Source: Leptospira sanjuanensis
GTDB taxonomy: Bacteria > Spirochaetota > Leptospiria > Leptospirales > Leptospiraceae
Assembly (NCBI RefSeq): GCF_022267325.1
Contig: NZ_JAIZBG010000001.1
Coordinates: 2,837,501-2,901,500 of the forward strand
Direction: 5' to 3'
Length of the DNA stretch: 64,000 nt
Within the stretch, counting starts at the first letter, position 1. Each line of letters starts with the position of its first letter. Position numbers and translations under genes: made by a program. Shown in pieces: positions 14,873 through 25,702 of the stretch. The notes under the pieces are model-generated. The model saw only the letters and a program-made list of their open reading frames with translations. It was not told where the DNA came from and did no database searches.

Positions 14873-17848
14873 CTACGGACAGGTAATCAAGACGCCCGGA
14901 TCCGCAGCGGCAGGCCCCCCCGATGTTAAACGAAGTCCTCCGAAAACGTACGGATACGGTTCCGTATCCACGATCGGCAGAGTATAAAGATAAGAATGTG
15001 TCGTTTTCGTAATGATTCCGCAAGCAGTTCCGTTGGTCGGATGCGTTAGCGCGGGCAAACTGATGCTCGCAGGAAGCGGAATCTCCTTCAACACGTTGTT
15101 GACCAAAGGAACGATCAAGGACGGAACCAGAGGATCCACCACGGAAAGAATTCCTTTCGGATCCAGACCGAACGGATTCGGCGCACCCGCTCCGGAAGAA
15201 CCTTCCAGAATATCCAACGTGTAAGACAAGGTCGAACCGTTTGAAATTTTGATCTGCAACGCGTTGAGATTCGCATACGCGGGATTTCCCGTCGGATTGG
15301 AAAAGGTAACGAAATCGAAATCCGCAAGTCCTTTCAAACTCGCTCTGGCCGTGCTGATGAGATACGTGGAGTTATCCGCCCTCTTTCCTAAAATGGAAAG
15401 TTGAATATCGGTGAAGTTCACTTCCAATTTCGGTTTGGCGGTTCCCACAACCGGCTTTAACGTTCCGTTCGGAGCTTGAATCGGACTCACCTGAATGATG
15501 ATATCGTCCGTTCCGCTGATCGCGGGAACAACCGCTCCCGTTACGGGATCGATTCCGATCAAAGACGATCTTCCCGGAGCGAGAATGTTAACGATCGGAG
15601 AAACCTTGATCAGCGATTCAGTCAATTGAAAGAGCGGATCGCTTCCCGCATACAGCTTGATCGTATCGATGAACGCCTTATCGATGCTCAGATCCAAAGC
15701 CCGGTTCTTCCAAAGATGATACGCGGCTTGTGTGATCGAGTCGACCGTCAAAGAAAGAAGAAGACCCGGATTGGCGTTGCTCTTGGAAAATTGATAGAGA
15801 TTGCTCATGGCTCCGGTCGGCTTGCTGACTACGAAACCGCTCGTAACCTGATGCGAACGAGGAGAACCGATCGGACTTGCCGCGGAGATTCCGAGATCGA
15901 TGGAACCCACGATTCCTTTGTTCAAACCGGTTACGCGCACTTGAGAATCCGCACCCAACTGAATCTTGATGTTCAACGCGAAGTTCGCCAAAGGCGCCGG
16001 AAGATAAGAAGGCAGAGCGATATTGACTCCCGGATTTTTCAAAGACCCGATGATGGAATTCAAAACGGACGGAGCCACGTCTTCGATAAAGTTGCGAAGC
16101 ATCGAACGTGTGATAAGAGGAGTCAAAGCAGGAACCATTCCGTTCGCCGCTCCTTCCGTGGTTCCGGATAACCAACCCGCGATTCCGCTCGTCGTAGCCT
16201 CGAGAAGAACCGAATTCACTCTTCCGGTTCTATCCTTTACCGTAAGATTGTTCGACCAATCCGTCGTATTGAAGTTGGTCAAGTTCGTAATAGGAGTAAA
16301 AATGTTAAGCGAAGCGTCTCCGTTTGTATCTACGGTCAAACTCGCCTTTCCAGTCGTCGAACGATCCGCAGGCGGAGCGTCGTTGTAGTTCAAATATGCG
16401 GTCGTAGAGAATACGAAACGGTTTCCCGATCCGATTACTAAAAACAAGGAGCCCCGGCTTTTCGCGATCATAATCATGTCGACGGCGAGGGTTTTTCCCT
16501 TGAAGTCGAAACCCAATTCTCCCGTATTATTCGCGACCATAGAAACGCCGATGTTCTTGAGCCCGGGATAACCGGCGACGTTCGTATAAACGTTGATACC
16601 CGTGATATAAACGTCGATATCGAAGTCCGTGCAGTCCGTAAAGATCACGGTCGCGCAGCCTTCTTCCGTAAAACCTCCCGGGTTGTCCCCGGAGGGTCCG
16701 CAATAACCGTCTCCGAATCCCGTAGCGGAATCTCCATAGTAACGGATATATGCGGGCATGGTAAAACTTCCGATCCCATTGTAATCGATACAATAGCTCG
16801 ATCTTCTCGCGGTCGTTTTATCGGAATCGGCAAATTGATTGAAGGTCTTTCCGTTTACCTTAAAATTTCCCGCGGAGAATCGTTCGAGAACCTTCGACAA
16901 GAAAGGCATCGCCTGCGCCTGATCTAAAATCAACGATCCGCCGTTGACGATCGGATTGTTCGGCGTCGTATTAACGTTTCCGTAATTGAACGTAGCGAAT
17001 CGTTTGAACACCTTTCCGGAAGCGACGGTGATTTCGTAATAATAAACGTTCCCTCCGATATAAGGAGGAATCGCCGAAGTCGAAAGATTGGTCGTAAACG
17101 TAGAACTCATGTTACACGGAGAATTGCAGATGTTGATTCCCGACGTGTTCGGATCTCCCATGTGTTTAAGCTGGATGGATTGAATCGAGTTCGCACCGAC
17201 GACCGGATTGTTAAACGTGGAAGTCAACGTCAACGTAGGAGTAGTCGCTTTGTTGAACGTGATATCGTTCGTTCCGCCGAGAGTGTTCGTAGTATTGATC
17301 TTGTTCGTCATCAAGTAGTCGGGTTCCGTGGTGAAACTCTGCGAATAGTTCGTAAGATCTCGACCGTCGATCGTTTTGGACGCGCTCGTTAAACTGAGAG
17401 TGTATTGTTCGTTGGTTTTAAATTCCCGATACGGATCGAAAACCAAACGCGAACTGGAAGCCCAGTAAAAAACTCCTCCCTTTCCCGGACCGGGCAGAAC
17501 TCCGGCGCTCGGAGATAGGGACAAATCCGCTTGAACGGTTGTCTTGTTCATAGGATGAGAAAAACGGATCTCGATACTTTTATAACGATCCACGTCTGAC
17601 GTGGATGAAATATAAAGAATCGCCTCGGGCGCCGCGGTGCCGAAGTTGGCAGGAAGATCCGTGGGCGTGTCCGTCTCCGTGTAAGGAGCGACCACGTTAG
17701 CCGAAACCGAAGAGTCGGTCGCCACTCCGAAAAGGGATAAGACGCTGTTCAAAGGAGAATTCGCGTTTTTCTCTCCCGAACAAGCCGATACCAAACATAC
17801 CGCGACCGAAAGAATTCCAGATAGAATTATGCGTTTCTTTCCGTTCAT
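14873..17848 (-). CDS. Giant lipoprotein with an SbsA-type Ig-like domain
   Basis: A 991-residue predicted lipoprotein: signal peptide with lipobox LVSAC and lipid Cys23. Residues about 75-190 form a bacterial Ig-like (Big_5/SbsA) domain, with EIRFSHPMNKTTVQADLSLS, SSRLVFDPYREFKTNEQYTL and DLTNYSQSFTTEP. The remaining 800 residues are rich in Asn, Thr, Ser and Gly, look beta-rich, and I do not recognise them. The start at 17848 is taken because it gives the lipobox; the frame runs on to 17953 without a signal peptide. It follows another giant lipoprotein by 38 bases, so the two form an operon, probably for envelope-anchored proteins. Confidence 0.85.
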   Translation of the reverse strand: MNGKKRIILSGILSVAVCLVSACSGEKNANSPLNSVLSLFGVATDSSVSANVVAPYTETDTPTDLPANFGTAAPEAILYISSTSDVDRYKSIEIRFSHPMNKTTVQADLSLSPSAGVLPGPGKGGVFYWASSSRLVFDPYREFKTNEQYTLSLTSASKTIDGRDLTNYSQSFTTEPDYLMTNKINTTNTLGGTNDITFNKATTPTLTLTSTFNNPVVGANSIQSIQLKHMGDPNTSGINICNSPCNMSSTFTTNLSTSAIPPYIGGNVYYYEITVASGKVFKRFATFNYGNVNTTPNNPIVNGGSLILDQAQAMPFLSKVLERFSAGNFKVNGKTFNQFADSDKTTARRSSYCIDYNGIGSFTMPAYIRYYGDSATGFGDGYCGPSGDNPGGFTEEGCATVIFTDCTDFDIDVYITGINVYTNVAGYPGLKNIGVSMVANNTGELGFDFKGKTLAVDMIMIAKSRGSLFLVIGSGNRFVFSTTAYLNYNDAPPADRSTTGKASLTVDTNGDASLNIFTPITNLTNFNTTDWSNNLTVKDRTGRVNSVLLEATTSGIAGWLSGTTEGAANGMVPALTPLITRSMLRNFIEDVAPSVLNSIIGSLKNPGVNIALPSYLPAPLANFALNIKIQLGADSQVRVTGLNKGIVGSIDLGISAASPIGSPRSHQVTSGFVVSKPTGAMSNLYQFSKSNANPGLLLSLTVDSITQAAYHLWKNRALDLSIDKAFIDTIKLYAGSDPLFQLTESLIKVSPIVNILAPGRSSLIGIDPVTGAVVPAISGTDDIIIQVSPIQAPNGTLKPVVGTAKPKLEVNFTDIQLSILGKRADNSTYLISTARASLKGLADFDFVTFSNPTGNPAYANLNALQIKISNGSTLSYTLDILEGSSGAGAPNPFGLDPKGILSVVDPLVPSLIVPLVNNVLKEIPLPASISLPALTHPTNGTACGIITKTTHSYLYTLPIVDTEPYPYVFGGLRLTSGGPAAADPGVLITCP

Positions 17849-17886
17849 CTTGATTACCCCGTTCTTCTCTGTATTTATTCTCATCA

Positions 17887-20800
17887 CTACTGCACCGAAA
17901 ACATAAAGTTCATATCGTCCCACAACGTCGACGTAGGTTGATCGTTGTTCCAATTGTCATACATGTAAAAACCGACGGGTGAGAATTTTCTTCCCACCTG
18001 ATAGATATCCGCCATCTGACGGATCAAGGTTCCCGTCGAAAATAAAAACGAACGGTTCGTATCTTCCTTGTTCTGAATGATATCCGACCTTAAGAAATTT
18101 TTCACGTCTGCGAACAGATCCCTCACCGCAAAGGAAGGATTCATAAACATCTTCGATTCAAGATAACTGAAAAAACCGCCGCTCTCAGCGAGATAATACC
18201 CCGTTCCATACAAGGGTCTTCCATACGGAGACATCGCTTCCAGAACGGGAGGGAGGCTTTGCGTGAGAATGTTGGTGATCGTATACGATCTCGTATTATC
18301 CGCGTTGTAAAAAAGGGAAGAAGCCAAATTCAACAATTGCGTAATGTCGGCGCTGCTCGGAGAAATATCCAAAAGAAGGTTCAGAAGAAAATCCAAACTC
18401 GCAACGATCGACCAGCCGGAACTTCTGGAAAGATAATCCTTAAACAAATTCACGACGTCGTCCACACCGTTCCACAAAGGATCGAATATGTTCGTTCCGT
18501 TGACGGTCGGATAGTTCGCGACCTTATCTCTCCATTCCGTGAACTTAATCTCGATGTTGAACTGGGTCGCGGTCGGAGTTTCCGCCGTAAGTTTGATTTC
18601 CCCCATCACGAGTTTCAAACCGTTAAAGACCTTCGTCTTAACGTTCACGTTAGCCGGAAGACCGAGTTGACCTAAGAATTTCGTAAGGCCGGTAAGAAGC
18701 TGCGTTTTACCGATTAAGTTCAAAGCCCCGTCTTGAAAGCGTCTCGTGTTTTCGGAAAGAACGCTGATCAAGGTTCTATATTCCTGAGCGCCCGAACTCG
18801 TGATTGGATAGTATTCCATCACCGAAGCGACCGGATTCCGAAAACCGTCCGCCATTCCCACGATACGAACCTGCGTAAAACTCGGAGGCGTCGGATTCGT
18901 AGGATTGGTCGCGGTCGTATCGGGACCGAAGAACACGAGAGGTCTGGAAAGAATTTCGGAAAGGTTGGTAAGAAGTGTATAAGGATTTTTGAATCCTGCG
19001 GTCTGTTGACCCGAGACTTGATCGTCCATCGCTTTTGCTAATGCGACAACGAGAGGAGTAAGGGTGTTTCTCTGACTCCAATTGCTGTTCACAAGATCCG
19101 GAATCACTTTCGTGGAAGTCGTAAATCCCAATCGTTCCAAAACGGGAACGTTCAGCGAAATCACGGGAGGAAGCATACCGTAGATCAGCTCCGGACTCGG
19201 AACGATCAGGGACCAAAGAGCGGGATATACGAACGTAACTTGAAACGCCTGTTGACCGTCGGCTCCGAATCCCCAGCCTTCCAAAAGCATCACCGAATCT
19301 CCCGGAATGCTGGAAAGATAGGTAAGATCGGAACCGGCCGCGCTGTATGTTTTTACGTAGTTCGTATTGTCGATGGTCCAGCGGCCGTTGTCCGCCGCGC
19401 AGGAAGTAGGATTGCAGTTCGGTTTGAGATTCAGCATTCCCACCAGACCGTTTCCAATTGCGGTGATAAACAGAGCTTCTTCGAAGGCGACCGTGGCCGC
19501 AAGTTTAGCGCGAACGGGAAGAACGGCGACAAATCGTTTTTCATACAAAAGCCACTGGAGATTTTTGTAGAACGCTTCTTCGTCGCTGTCAACGGCACGC
19601 TGGGAATCGGTCTTTTGAATTTCGGAGATCGTATAAAACGTATTCGGAACGTTCGCTCCGTTCTGATAATTACCGCGCAACCCGACATATTTCGTGTTAT
19701 TCGGAGCGGGCAGATTCAACTGAACCTCGTATCTATGCGTCTGCCAGGTCGGCTGGAAGAGAGTTTCGGATAAGTCGCTGTTCCGCGTGATCGTTCCGTC
19801 CGGAGAAAGATAATTTCCCGCGCCGTCTCTGCGATTTTTATTATAATAAGGTCCGTATCCGCCGTAGGTCACGCGTTTGATCCAATTCAGAGCCCAAGGA
19901 AGCGTTTTGTTGTAAACGCGATCGAAGTTCGCCGCGGCCGGATCGGTAACGGGAGCGGTAATCCCTCTCGCATTGTCCTCCAAAAGGGAAAGAACGCGGC
20001 TGTTCAAATCGAAAGAATGAACCGCGCCGTCCCGAAAGACCTTATTGCTGGCCTTACTTAAATTTGTAATATTCTTAAAATTGAATGAATCCGAAGAACC
20101 CATCACCGACCTTAAGGAATGAATCGCGTCCCCTACGGTCAATTCTCCGCCCGTGGTTCCCGTGATCCAATCGTTCGAAGTCGCCGCGGTATTCCAGGTA
20201 AAACCGTAGTTGTTCGCGATCGTTAGAACGACAAAGAGGGTTTCGAGAGCGGACATGGAACGGCTCGTTCCGTCGTAGGCGCGATCCTTACCGTCTGCGT
20301 CGATTCGGATCAATTCCTTGAGGGAATTGTCCACGTTGGACGGCGCAACGGCAAAATCCAACAAAGCCAGATTCTCCGCCGTTTTTTGCAAAAGATTGAC
20401 CGGTGTTGCGGTTAACGTTCCCGTATCCAAAAGACTGCGAACGATCTGAAACGATTCCATTAGAAACGATTTCAGTTCCGCAGGATGTAGAGGATCGCTG
20501 TAATCCGCGTTGTATTGCGCTCCTCCCGCCGTGAAATACTTATCCAAATTGAAAACCAATTCTTTCATCGCGGTGTTCGGAGTCTTGAAATCGCTGAAGC
20601 CCGCGCGTTTGAACATCATTTCGCCCAAGTCGTAGATGATGGAAATAAAACCGTCTTTGAGGGACCGATCCGCAACCAACACCGGATCAAAAAAACCGTT
20701 CAAAAGACTTTCCACTCCCGCCCTTGCGTTTGCGTTTGCGACCAAACCCTTGTAACCGACGTCTTCGATCTCCACTAAAAGATCGCGCGTGCTTGTGCTT

Positions 20801-21387
20801 TTTAAATCGGATGCAAATTGTTGAATAGACTGAGTGACTTGATCCTTCGTTTTGGAAAGATATTCCTGACGAATCGCGTTAGCCGAAATCGGAAGAAGAT
20901 TCCGAACCACTGGTTTCGGATACGCGCGGATTTTTTCAAAAAGGGGCTGAACGGCGTCGTAAGCTCCGGGGTTCGTGGTTTCCATTTTTTCGATCAAAGA
21001 GGCGCCGTCGGAACTCAAGTTTTGTATGCTGGAACGGCTGACCAAAAGCGCCGACTGGGCGGCGCGGAGGGTTCCGAGATTGTCTTCCCGGCTTGCTTTG
21101 GCGAGGTTATCTCCCAAAGCCTTGTTGAAATCGACGGGATCTAAACTGACAAAAAAGCTTTTGAGAACGGGGAATCCGTTCAAAACAGTAAATAGGGAAA
21201 TTCCATCGTATGAATTGACGTTATCAAAGAAAATATTGGTGTCGTATTTGGTGGATTGCGGCTTACATCCGAGAACTAAGAGGAGCGTAATCGGAAAAGC
21301 CATTAGAATTCTATAAAATAGAATTCTATTTTCTGAAAGAGCGAGGGCAAAGTTCGACTTTCGATTGCTGTTTGTTTTCAAATTCAT
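17887..21387 (-). CDS. Giant lipoprotein of unknown function
   Basis: A 1166-residue predicted lipoprotein, with lipobox LVLGC (Cys41) after a long N-region. The start at 21387 (MNLKTNSNRK) has GAGG 13 bases upstream; a later Met at about residue 29 would give a more normal signal peptide. The body is rich in Asn, Ser, Leu and Asp, with many short helices (for example ANAIRQEYLSKTKDQVTQ) and no domain I recognise. It is first in a two-gene unit with the Ig-like lipoprotein. Upstream lie an AT-rich promoter region and a GTAACG/CGTTAC palindrome. Confidence 0.8.
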   Translation of the reverse strand: MNLKTNSNRKSNFALALSENRILFYRILMAFPITLLLVLGCKPQSTKYDTNIFFDNVNSYDGISLFTVLNGFPVLKSFFVSLDPVDFNKALGDNLAKASREDNLGTLRAAQSALLVSRSSIQNLSSDGASLIEKMETTNPGAYDAVQPLFEKIRAYPKPVVRNLLPISANAIRQEYLSKTKDQVTQSIQQFASDLKSTSTRDLLVEIEDVGYKGLVANANARAGVESLLNGFFDPVLVADRSLKDGFISIIYDLGEMMFKRAGFSDFKTPNTAMKELVFNLDKYFTAGGAQYNADYSDPLHPAELKSFLMESFQIVRSLLDTGTLTATPVNLLQKTAENLALLDFAVAPSNVDNSLKELIRIDADGKDRAYDGTSRSMSALETLFVVLTIANNYGFTWNTAATSNDWITGTTGGELTVGDAIHSLRSVMGSSDSFNFKNITNLSKASNKVFRDGAVHSFDLNSRVLSLLEDNARGITAPVTDPAAANFDRVYNKTLPWALNWIKRVTYGGYGPYYNKNRRDGAGNYLSPDGTITRNSDLSETLFQPTWQTHRYEVQLNLPAPNNTKYVGLRGNYQNGANVPNTFYTISEIQKTDSQRAVDSDEEAFYKNLQWLLYEKRFVAVLPVRAKLAATVAFEEALFITAIGNGLVGMLNLKPNCNPTSCAADNGRWTIDNTNYVKTYSAAGSDLTYLSSIPGDSVMLLEGWGFGADGQQAFQVTFVYPALWSLIVPSPELIYGMLPPVISLNVPVLERLGFTTSTKVIPDLVNSNWSQRNTLTPLVVALAKAMDDQVSGQQTAGFKNPYTLLTNLSEILSRPLVFFGPDTTATNPTNPTPPSFTQVRIVGMADGFRNPVASVMEYYPITSSGAQEYRTLISVLSENTRRFQDGALNLIGKTQLLTGLTKFLGQLGLPANVNVKTKVFNGLKLVMGEIKLTAETPTATQFNIEIKFTEWRDKVANYPTVNGTNIFDPLWNGVDDVVNLFKDYLSRSSGWSIVASLDFLLNLLLDISPSSADITQLLNLASSLFYNADNTRSYTITNILTQSLPPVLEAMSPYGRPLYGTGYYLAESGGFFSYLESKMFMNPSFAVRDLFADVKNFLRSDIIQNKEDTNRSFLFSTGTLIRQMADIYQVGRKFSPVGFYMYDNWNNDQPTSTLWDDMNFMFSVQ

Positions 21388-21429
21388 CCCTAAGATCCTC
21401 TTCGTCGGTTTCCCTGGAGGCATTTCCCT

Positions 21430-21443
21430 GTAACGTTCGTTAC
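21430..21443 (-). promoter_or_regulatory. Palindrome at the expected transcription start of the lipoprotein pair
   Basis: GTAACG, TT, CGTTAC (6-2-6, perfect arms). On the minus strand it lies right after a TATATA run (about 21452-21458) that could be the -10 box, and 43 bases before the start codon. Its position suits a repressor site; the binding protein is unknown. Confidence 0.4.
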
Positions 21444-21603
21444 GGAGATTTATATATATACTAAATTCTAATTATTTTGGGAATATATGCAATTGTTTTT
21501 TTATATCAATCGTTCAAATTTTATATCGATCGCTACAGTATATGATAAAAAGCTCATATTTAAAATAACGATTGTTATATTAAGGGCAAGGGCTTCTGGA
21601 CAC

Positions 21604-21643
21604 AAAAAGGGCCGGTCTCCCTAGGACGGAAGACCGGCCCTTC
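21604..21643 (-). terminator. Rho-independent terminator after the TMEM43 gene
   Basis: Arms GGGCCGGTCT and AGACCGGCCC separated by about 12 bases, with AAAAA on the plus strand at the left side, which reads as a T run after the stem on the minus strand. It lies 26 bases beyond the TMEM43 stop. Confidence 0.92.
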
Positions 21644-21668
21644 TCCGATTTAAAAATCGATGGAAAAC

Positions 21669-22775
21669 CTAGGCACCGGCGCTTTGAGGCGCGTATTTCT
21701 TCTTGTAGATCGCATATCCGATTCCTCCCAAAAGGAGAACCAGCCAAATATACCAGAATTTAATCAGAAGAATGGTGATTGCCGTAATGACAAAGGCGAT
21801 CACACCTAAAACGACCTTGATCAGACCGCTACCCAAATCTCCAAGAAACGGAATAAAGCTGAGTAAAGAAGTCAAAGGACCGGCCATCATCGTAAAGCTC
21901 CCGAACATCGCCAGAAAGCCGACAAATCTTCCGACCCATTTCATCGTGTTGTCATCGGACTTGATATCCGCCATCGTTTCCGCAAAACCTCCCACGCTCG
22001 CGTTCAAGAATTTATTTCCTTCCGAAGAAGTGAACTGACCGACTTTTGAACCCTTCACGTCTCCGATAAAGGTCATATCACCTTCCGGAATCGGAGTCAC
22101 GGAAACCTTCACTCGTTCGCATCCTTCCTTTTCGGTTTCAGCACAAGCCTTGGAACTATGGAGATAACCGTCCGCATATACGAAACCGTTGGAAATGATT
22201 TCGTCCTCGTTCGCGTCTCTCGAAGAAACTTGTGAAGTGAAATCGACGTCGCTTAAATTCACCGAGTAATTCTTACCTTCCGCGGTGATCGTTCCGCCGT
22301 TCGCGGAATCCGATTGGTCTTTTACGGATTTTCTATGAAACGCTTTCGCACGACAACCGGAGAGCTTAAAGCTGGAAGGGTTTTCGGGTGAAGAAGTCCA
22401 TTCCAAAACGCAGTTTCTCACTTCTTTCTTATTGCTCCCCGAACCTTCGGTCTTTACTTCTTCGTCCCAAGCATACACTTCGGAACTCACCGCATACGAA
22501 ATATACGGACCCGATTTTACGAATTCTCCTCCGAGCGAGTTCGCCTTTAAGGTTCCCGTCACGTAAGAAGGCTGACCTTCTTTTGCCTGGCCCGCCGGAA
22601 CCGCGTTCTTCAACGCGGCGCTCGCCTGTTCGCAAGTTTCCACGTTGTAAATAATGATAAACGACACCGGTAACAAGACGATTCCTGTAAGAATACTCTT
22701 AAACGAATTTCCCATTTGAGATAGGAAACCTACACTCTCCGTTGAGGACATTCCGTCCGGGCTTTCAAACGCCAT
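21669..22775 (-). CDS. TMEM43-family membrane protein
   Basis: A 368-residue membrane protein. One N-terminal helix ([20 protein letters not shown]) is followed by a soluble domain of about 200 residues with [21 protein letters not shown] and [17 protein letters not shown], and then three C-terminal helices: [34 protein letters not shown] and [16 protein letters not shown]. This layout matches TMEM43 (LUMA, PF07787), a family spread widely in bacteria but of unclear function there. It has a good AAAGGAG site and its own terminator, so it is monocistronic. Confidence 0.88.
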   Translation of the reverse strand: MAFESPDGMSSTESVGFLSQMGNSFKSILTGIVLLPVSFIIIYNVETCEQASAALKNAVPAGQAKEGQPSYVTGTLKANSLGGEFVKSGPYISYAVSSEVYAWDEEVKTEGSGSNKKEVRNCVLEWTSSPENPSSFKLSGCRAKAFHRKSVKDQSDSANGGTITAEGKNYSVNLSDVDFTSQVSSRDANEDEIISNGFVYADGYLHSSKACAETEKEGCERVKVSVTPIPEGDMTFIGDVKGSKVGQFTSSEGNKFLNASVGGFAETMADIKSDDNTMKWVGRFVGFLAMFGSFTMMAGPLTSLLSFIPFLGDLGSGLIKVVLGVIAFVITAITILLIKFWYIWLVLLLGGIGYAIYKKKYAPQSAGA

Positions 22776-22808
22776 TTTTTTTCTCCTTTCGTTGTTGGTG
22801 AGAATTTG

Positions 22809-22856
22809 CAGCCGCGCTTCTTTTTAATGCACGAATCCGATCTATGGGCGCGGCTG
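22809..22856. repeat. Inverted repeat upstream of the TMEM43 gene
   Basis: CAGCCGCGC (22809-22817) and GCGCGGCTG (22848-22856), a 9-bp GC-rich stem around a 30-base AT-rich loop, 34 bases before the TMEM43 start. Its role is unknown: leader structure, or attenuator-like element. Confidence 0.45.
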
Positions 22857-23044
22857 TAAGCTGTGAGAGTTTCCGGGGAATCCAAGGTTTGTAAATAATT
22901 TTTTATCCAAATCCGATTCGGAAATGGGAAGAATTTAGAACCGTCGTGCGAAAGAAAACGAGCCGAACTTTTTCGTCGTTCGTTACAAAAAACCTTTTTT
23001 CGGAAGAATTTAAAAAGAAGAAATGAGATTTGGATAAAACGAAG

Positions 23045-24667
23045 ATGTCCGTGTCAGTTTCATTCCTTCCGTTCTTTCTTTTATATCTTCCGATTCAGAT
23101 CTTGTTCGGGAGCAAGGGCTTGGGCGGATTTTCACTCGCAGGGATTTTGATTCTTTGCGTGTTTTTGCATTGGGCGGACCGGAAATACGGACATCCTTTT
23201 TTTCGTTCCTTAAAAATTTCACCGATCGTTTTCATCTCGTATTGGTCCGCATCCGTTTTCGCGGAAGGAATTTTTTACACGCAAAGGGCGGCCGAGTCGT
23301 TTCTGTTAGGCGACTTGGATTACGCGGCTCAGTTTAGAATGATTCTTCCGGGAATCGACAAAACGTTTTTTCAAACGCAATACTATGGAACCGACGAGAA
23401 TGCGAATTTTCTTTCGCATCACATGTCGCCCGGAATTCTTCTGTTAGCGCCTTTTGCGATGTCGTTCGGCTCCCCTCTCGGTTTAGGAATCGGAGTTTTT
23501 TTCTTTATCTCGATTTCGATTCCTCTTTTGTATTTCTATCTCCTGGCCTCTTCCGTCCCGAAAGAAATTGCTCTTTGTGCTTCTTTGCTTTGGGCCGGTT
23601 CTTCCGGCTTGTATCGGCTTGGACATTCCCTTCACTTTGAAGCCTTGGTTCCTTGCGCGATCCTATGCGTTTTAATCGGCGTTCAAAAAGAAAAACATTG
23701 GATGACCGTTCTCGGACTCGTTTTCTTTTTAGGAATTAAAGAAGACCTTTCTTTTTACTTGGCCGCACTTTCCGCCGGACTCCTACTTGCCGATCCGCGG
23801 AAAAGAAAAGAATGGATTTTCGTTTTGAGCGTCTGTCTTATTTATTCTTTTCTCATCCACCCGTATTTAAGCGGACTTGCGGGAAGTTCCGCACAAAGAA
23901 ACTGGAAAGAATATTGGGGACAAGCGGTTGCAAATCCGCTTTGGGCCGCGTTTTCGTATATTCAAAAACCGGAAAGTATTTACTCTTATTGGAAAGGAGT
24001 TCGGGATCTCAGCCTGGAATGGGGATTTTGGAATTGGACCGGAGGATGGTTGCTGGTTCCGTTTTTCTGTTTGTATTCCGCGTTTCGACTTTCGGTGCAT
24101 CCGTGGGTTCGGGATCTCTACAGCTATTACGTATATCCTTTGATTCCGTTTTTGATTCTTTTTTTAAGAACCGGTTCCACTTGGATTCAAAATGCCGGAA
24201 ACGATTTCAAACCTTCGCGAGAATCCGAATCTTCTTTTATCGGCCGTATCGGATTTTTAAAACGAATTCCGAAAGAACGGAAAATTTTCGTTCTTCTTCT
24301 TTTAACTTTCGCATTCAGCGTTTACAGAAACGCGAAAGAAAACGAATATCCGATTCCCTTGCAACCGCAAACGAGCAAAGCGAAAGAACTCGAAGAAGTT
24401 TTAAAATCGATTCCCGCGGGAAATTCCGTATCGGCAGGATTTCATCTTTCTCCGTTCGTTTCGCCGGACAATCCGGTATATCCGATCCGGGAAAACAGGG
24501 AATGGAAAGAATGGATCGTGTTCGATCATCGATACAATTCTGCGTATCTTTCTTCGGAACTGATTTTGCAAAGAATTCAGAGAGACGTTCGCAACGGAAA
24601 GATCGAACCCGTTTTAACCACGAAAAATTTCGGTTTGTATAGGCGAAGTGCAAGTCCGAAACGTTAA
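23045..24667 (+). CDS. DUF2079 polytopic membrane protein
   Basis: A protein of about 540 residues with roughly eleven predicted helices. The N-terminal loop carries [12 protein letters not shown] and [18 protein letters not shown], and later [20 protein letters not shown] and [16 protein letters not shown]. These match the DUF2079 family, which is related to GT-C glycosyltransferases that use lipid-linked sugars; the acidic residue in IKED and the His pair HFE fit that fold. Function is not proven. The start could be the TTG at 23030 or the ATG at 23045; the ATG is taken. It is convergent with the TPR gene. Confidence 0.8.
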   Translation: MSVSVSFLPFFLLYLPIQILFGSKGLGGFSLAGILILCVFLHWADRKYGHPFFRSLKISPIVFISYWSASVFAEGIFYTQRAAESFLLGDLDYAAQFRMILPGIDKTFFQTQYYGTDENANFLSHHMSPGILLLAPFAMSFGSPLGLGIGVFFFISISIPLLYFYLLASSVPKEIALCASLLWAGSSGLYRLGHSLHFEALVPCAILCVLIGVQKEKHWMTVLGLVFFLGIKEDLSFYLAALSAGLLLADPRKRKEWIFVLSVCLIYSFLIHPYLSGLAGSSAQRNWKEYWGQAVANPLWAAFSYIQKPESIYSYWKGVRDLSLEWGFWNWTGGWLLVPFFCLYSAFRLSVHPWVRDLYSYYVYPLIPFLILFLRTGSTWIQNAGNDFKPSRESESSFIGRIGFLKRIPKERKIFVLLLLTFAFSVYRNAKENEYPIPLQPQTSKAKELEEVLKSIPAGNSVSAGFHLSPFVSPDNPVYPIRENREWKEWIVFDHRYNSAYLSSELILQRIQRDVRNGKIEPVLTTKNFGLYRRSASPKR

Positions 24668-24676
24668 AAGCGATTC

Positions 24677-25579
24677 TTACTTACAATATTCCTTCAAACG
24701 TTTGCCGGAATCTTGGTATCCGAGATCCAAAGACTTTCGAAAGTCCTTACAAGCAAGCGGTGTCTTTTTTAAAAAAACATACGCAAGACCGCGGTTGTGA
24801 TACGCGACTTCGTCGTTCGGATTGAACGACAAGGTCTTCGAATAACTCGCTACTGCTTCCGCATATTTCCCGAGCGCGTATTGCGCGTAACCGAGCTCAA
24901 AAAGCGCGTATGCGTTCTTCTTATCCAAGTTCACGGCTTTCTGCGCCGACTCCAAACCCGCCGTATAATCCTCGTCCTTGTTTTCGCAGCGCGCCTTATG
25001 TCCGTAGAGTTCCGAGTTTTTATTTTCACCGAGATCGATCGCCTTTTGAAAATCTTCGATCGCCTGCATACAATCGTCGATCATCTCGTTTCCGTATCCT
25101 TTGTAAAGATAGGCTGACGTTTTGTTCGGATCCAACTCGACCGCCTTATCGAAATCCTTAACCGCATCTTCGTATTGTTTCATGGTATAACGCGCAAGAC
25201 CGCGGTTGTAATAACCGGAAGCGTCCCCCGGAACCAATTCCAGATATTTGGAATATTCTTCGACGGCCTTTTGATATTCTCCCCGTTCGTTGGCTTGATA
25301 CGCACGATTAAAAACCTCGCTCGGATCTTCTCCGGAGGTTGTGCCGGTGGAGGAAGGCACGTTCGTATCGGAAGAATCGGCGGAACCGGAAGAAGCCATG
25401 CTCGTTTTGATTTCCTGAACGGCGGTGAGGATTCCTCCGAGAGCGTTTTCGATCCAAGAAGGTTGAGCGACGGCGGCGGGATCGTTCGGATTCGGTTCTT
25501 TTGAACCGGGAAATACGATGCTAAGAAGAAGAATGATAATTCCGAGGATTAAAAACCAACCGAGTATTCTATTTGCCAT
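24677..25579 (-). CDS. Membrane-anchored TPR protein
   Basis: A 300-residue protein with one N-terminal membrane helix (ILGWFLILGIIILLLSIVF), then a Ser/Asp-rich linker, then about six tetratricopeptide repeats from residue 90 to the end, for example GEYQKAVEEYSKYLELVPGD, ASGYYNRGLARYTMKQYEDA and EVAYHNRGLAYVFLKKTPLA. TPR domains bind partner proteins; the anchor suggests a periplasmic scaffold. It starts at ATG 25579 and ends 10 bases from the stop of the DUF2079 gene on the other strand. No terminator is visible between these convergent genes. Confidence 0.85.
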   Translation of the reverse strand: MANRILGWFLILGIIILLLSIVFPGSKEPNPNDPAAVAQPSWIENALGGILTAVQEIKTSMASSGSADSSDTNVPSSTGTTSGEDPSEVFNRAYQANERGEYQKAVEEYSKYLELVPGDASGYYNRGLARYTMKQYEDAVKDFDKAVELDPNKTSAYLYKGYGNEMIDDCMQAIEDFQKAIDLGENKNSELYGHKARCENKDEDYTAGLESAQKAVNLDKKNAYALFELGYAQYALGKYAEAVASYSKTLSFNPNDEVAYHNRGLAYVFLKKTPLACKDFRKSLDLGYQDSGKRLKEYCK

Positions 25580-25702
25580 CAGGTAATAGAAATCAAATTC
25601 CTCGAGAATTCAACTTTTTATTGAACAAAAAATTTCCGAAACCCGCTCGGATTTTCCGTTTTTTTTCGAAATAGAAAAGCCGGATTGATCGAAAACCTAA
25701 AT

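Noticed and set aside
17849..17953. Longer N-terminus for the Ig-like lipoprotein from 17953
   Set aside because: It would bury the lipobox behind 35 residues and overlap the upstream lipoprotein gene; the start at 17848 has a signal peptide.
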